Origin: DATLNF01 sp046590575
Lineage (GTDB): Bacteria > Actinomycetota > Actinomycetes > BP-191
Length of the DNA: 6,052 nucleotides
Reading direction: 5' to 3'
NCBI GenBank assembly: GCA_046590575.1
Contig: JBKJUS010000077.1
Coordinates: 1-6,052, forward strand
A program made the translations under genes and the position numbers. Of the stretch, positions 5,196 to 6,052 are shown piece after piece; position 1 is the stretch's first letter, and each line of letters starts with the position of its first letter. Under the pieces are notes generated by a model. It made no database searches and was not told where the DNA came from. It worked only from the letters and a program-made list of their open reading frames with translations.

Positions 5196-6052
5196 ATGGG
5201 TCCTGGATGGCTGAAGGCGGGGGCCTTGATCAAGGCTGGAAGGACTGGCGCCGCTTCTTCCCCAGCGGCGGACGGGGCGGGCTTCGTCGGTCGCTCCTGC
5301 GCCCTTCGGGACCTCGATCGGGCCCGAGCCGCGGCGCTCCGCGGCCGCGCACAGTATGTCCTGATCGCCGGCGAGCCGGGTATCGGCAAGACGCGGCTGG
5401 CCGAAGTCGCAGCTGAGAGAGCCCAGGAAAGCGGTTGCCGCGTCGAGTGGGCGCGCTGCTGGTCCGAGGCAGGGCCGACGCTGGCGCCCTGGCGGCAGAT
5501 CATCGCGTCGCTGACCAGCGGGCCGGGTGGTGACGAACGCCGCAACACCCTTGGTCCCGCGACGGCTGACCTCGCTCCGCTGCTCGACCACAATCCCGTT
5601 GCAGACGCTGGCGATGAGCTGGCGCGGCTGCGCTGCTTCGAGGCCGTACGCGAGCTGTTGGAGGAGGCAGCTCGGGAGACCGCGCTGGTCGTCGTGTTGG
5701 ACGACGTGCATTGGGCCGACCCGGCCTCCTTGCGGTTGCTGCACCACCTCGTCGTTCGGACGACGAGCGCACGGCTGCTGCTGGTCACGACCTGCCGCGA
5801 CGATGAATGGCCCGACACCGCTGGGCTGCACGACCTGATCACCGACCTTTGTGCCCGCGCGACGTACATCTCGCTCGCCGGTCTCGACGTGGACGAGGTC
5901 GCCGAGCTGGTGGCCGAGCTGGTCGGCGAGGAGCGGATCACGGTGAGTGCGACCGCCCTGCACACGAAGACTGCGGGCAACCCGCTGTTCGTCCGCGAGG
6001 TGGTGCGTCTCCTCGATGCGCAGAGCGCGGCCGCCGGCGGGGTCCCACCGAC
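5196..6052 (+). CDS. STAND/AAA_16-type ATPase, probable LuxR/LAL-like regulator (3' partial)
   Basis: The frame is open from ATG 5196 to the window end (285 complete codons), so the C-terminus is missing. After a short N-terminal tail comes FVGR (residues 30-33), the entry motif of AAA_16 domains. Walker A is GEPGIGKT (59-66, Lys65) and Walker B is LVVVLDDVHWAD (164-175, Asp169/Asp170). A sensor-like strand LLLVTTCRDDE (194-204) and a TAGNPLFVREVVR motif near residue 265 follow. These are typical of STAND NTPases at the N-terminus of large LuxR-family (LAL) transcription activators, and of the ATPase part of some adenylate cyclase or kinase-like proteins. The output domain (an HTH for LAL) is out of view, so DNA binding is inference. 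It is transcribed divergently from the LemA-like gene and does not obviously belong to the B6 cluster. Confidence 0.88.
   Translation, partial: MGPGWLKAGALIKAGRTGAASSPAADGAGFVGRSCALRDLDRARAAALRGRAQYVLIAGEPGIGKTRLAEVAAERAQESGCRVEWARCWSEAGPTLAPWRQIIASLTSGPGGDERRNTLGPATADLAPLLDHNPVADAGDELARLRCFEAVRELLEEAARETALVVVLDDVHWADPASLRLLHHLVVRTTSARLLLVTTCRDDEWPDTAGLHDLITDLCARATYISLAGLDVDEVAELVAELVGEERITVSATALHTKTAGNPLFVREVVRLLDAQSAAAGGVPP

Noticed and set aside
4883..5980. 365-codon open frame on the minus strand
   Set aside because: It lies opposite the ATPase gene, whose Walker motifs show that the plus strand is coding; the Ser/Arg-rich product has no family features.

Overview
The window is GC-rich with strong G/C bias at third codon positions, uses GTG starts often, and carries genes typical of Actinomycetota. 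A PimB-type phosphatidylinositol mannoside glycosyltransferase together with an actinobacterial-style pdxS-pdxT-yebC cluster supports that placement. Order or genus cannot be read from the sequence.

Layout, left to right. Positions 3-926 (+) hold the 3' part of a GT4 mannosyltransferase resembling PimB; its N-terminus lies outside the window. It converges on yebC, and the ~100 bp between the two stop codons is filled by a long, nearly perfect inverted repeat (926-1028). From 5073 back to 1028 runs a minus-strand series in transcription order: a LemA-like single-span membrane protein (5073-4510), a DUF3048 lipoprotein (4410-3337), pdxS (3300-2401), pdxT (2364-1774) and yebC (1777-1028). The last four are tightly spaced (36 nt, 36 nt, then a 4-nt overlap) and probably form one transcript; the LemA-like gene lies 99 nt upstream and may or may not be part of it. 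Divergent from this series, a STAND/AAA_16-type ATPase reads rightward from 5196 and runs off the window end.

Functionally, PdxS and PdxT together form the deoxyxylulose-5-phosphate-independent PLP (vitamin B6) synthase. YebC belongs to a family described as transcriptional regulators or, more recently, translation-associated factors. The DUF3048 and LemA-like proteins are envelope proteins of unknown role that travel with the cluster. The glycosyltransferase acts in synthesis of phosphatidylinositol mannosides. The ATPase looks like the N-terminal part of a large LuxR/LAL-type or related signalling protein, but its output domain is not visible.

Most of the window is ordinary actinobacterial core sequence. 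The features worth a second look are the inverted repeat wedged exactly between the convergent stop codons, the absence of ruvC directly after yebC, and the uncharacterised lipoprotein immediately upstream of the PLP synthase genes. I saw no RNA genes, CRISPR array, recognisable insertion sequence or convincing new multi-gene system.
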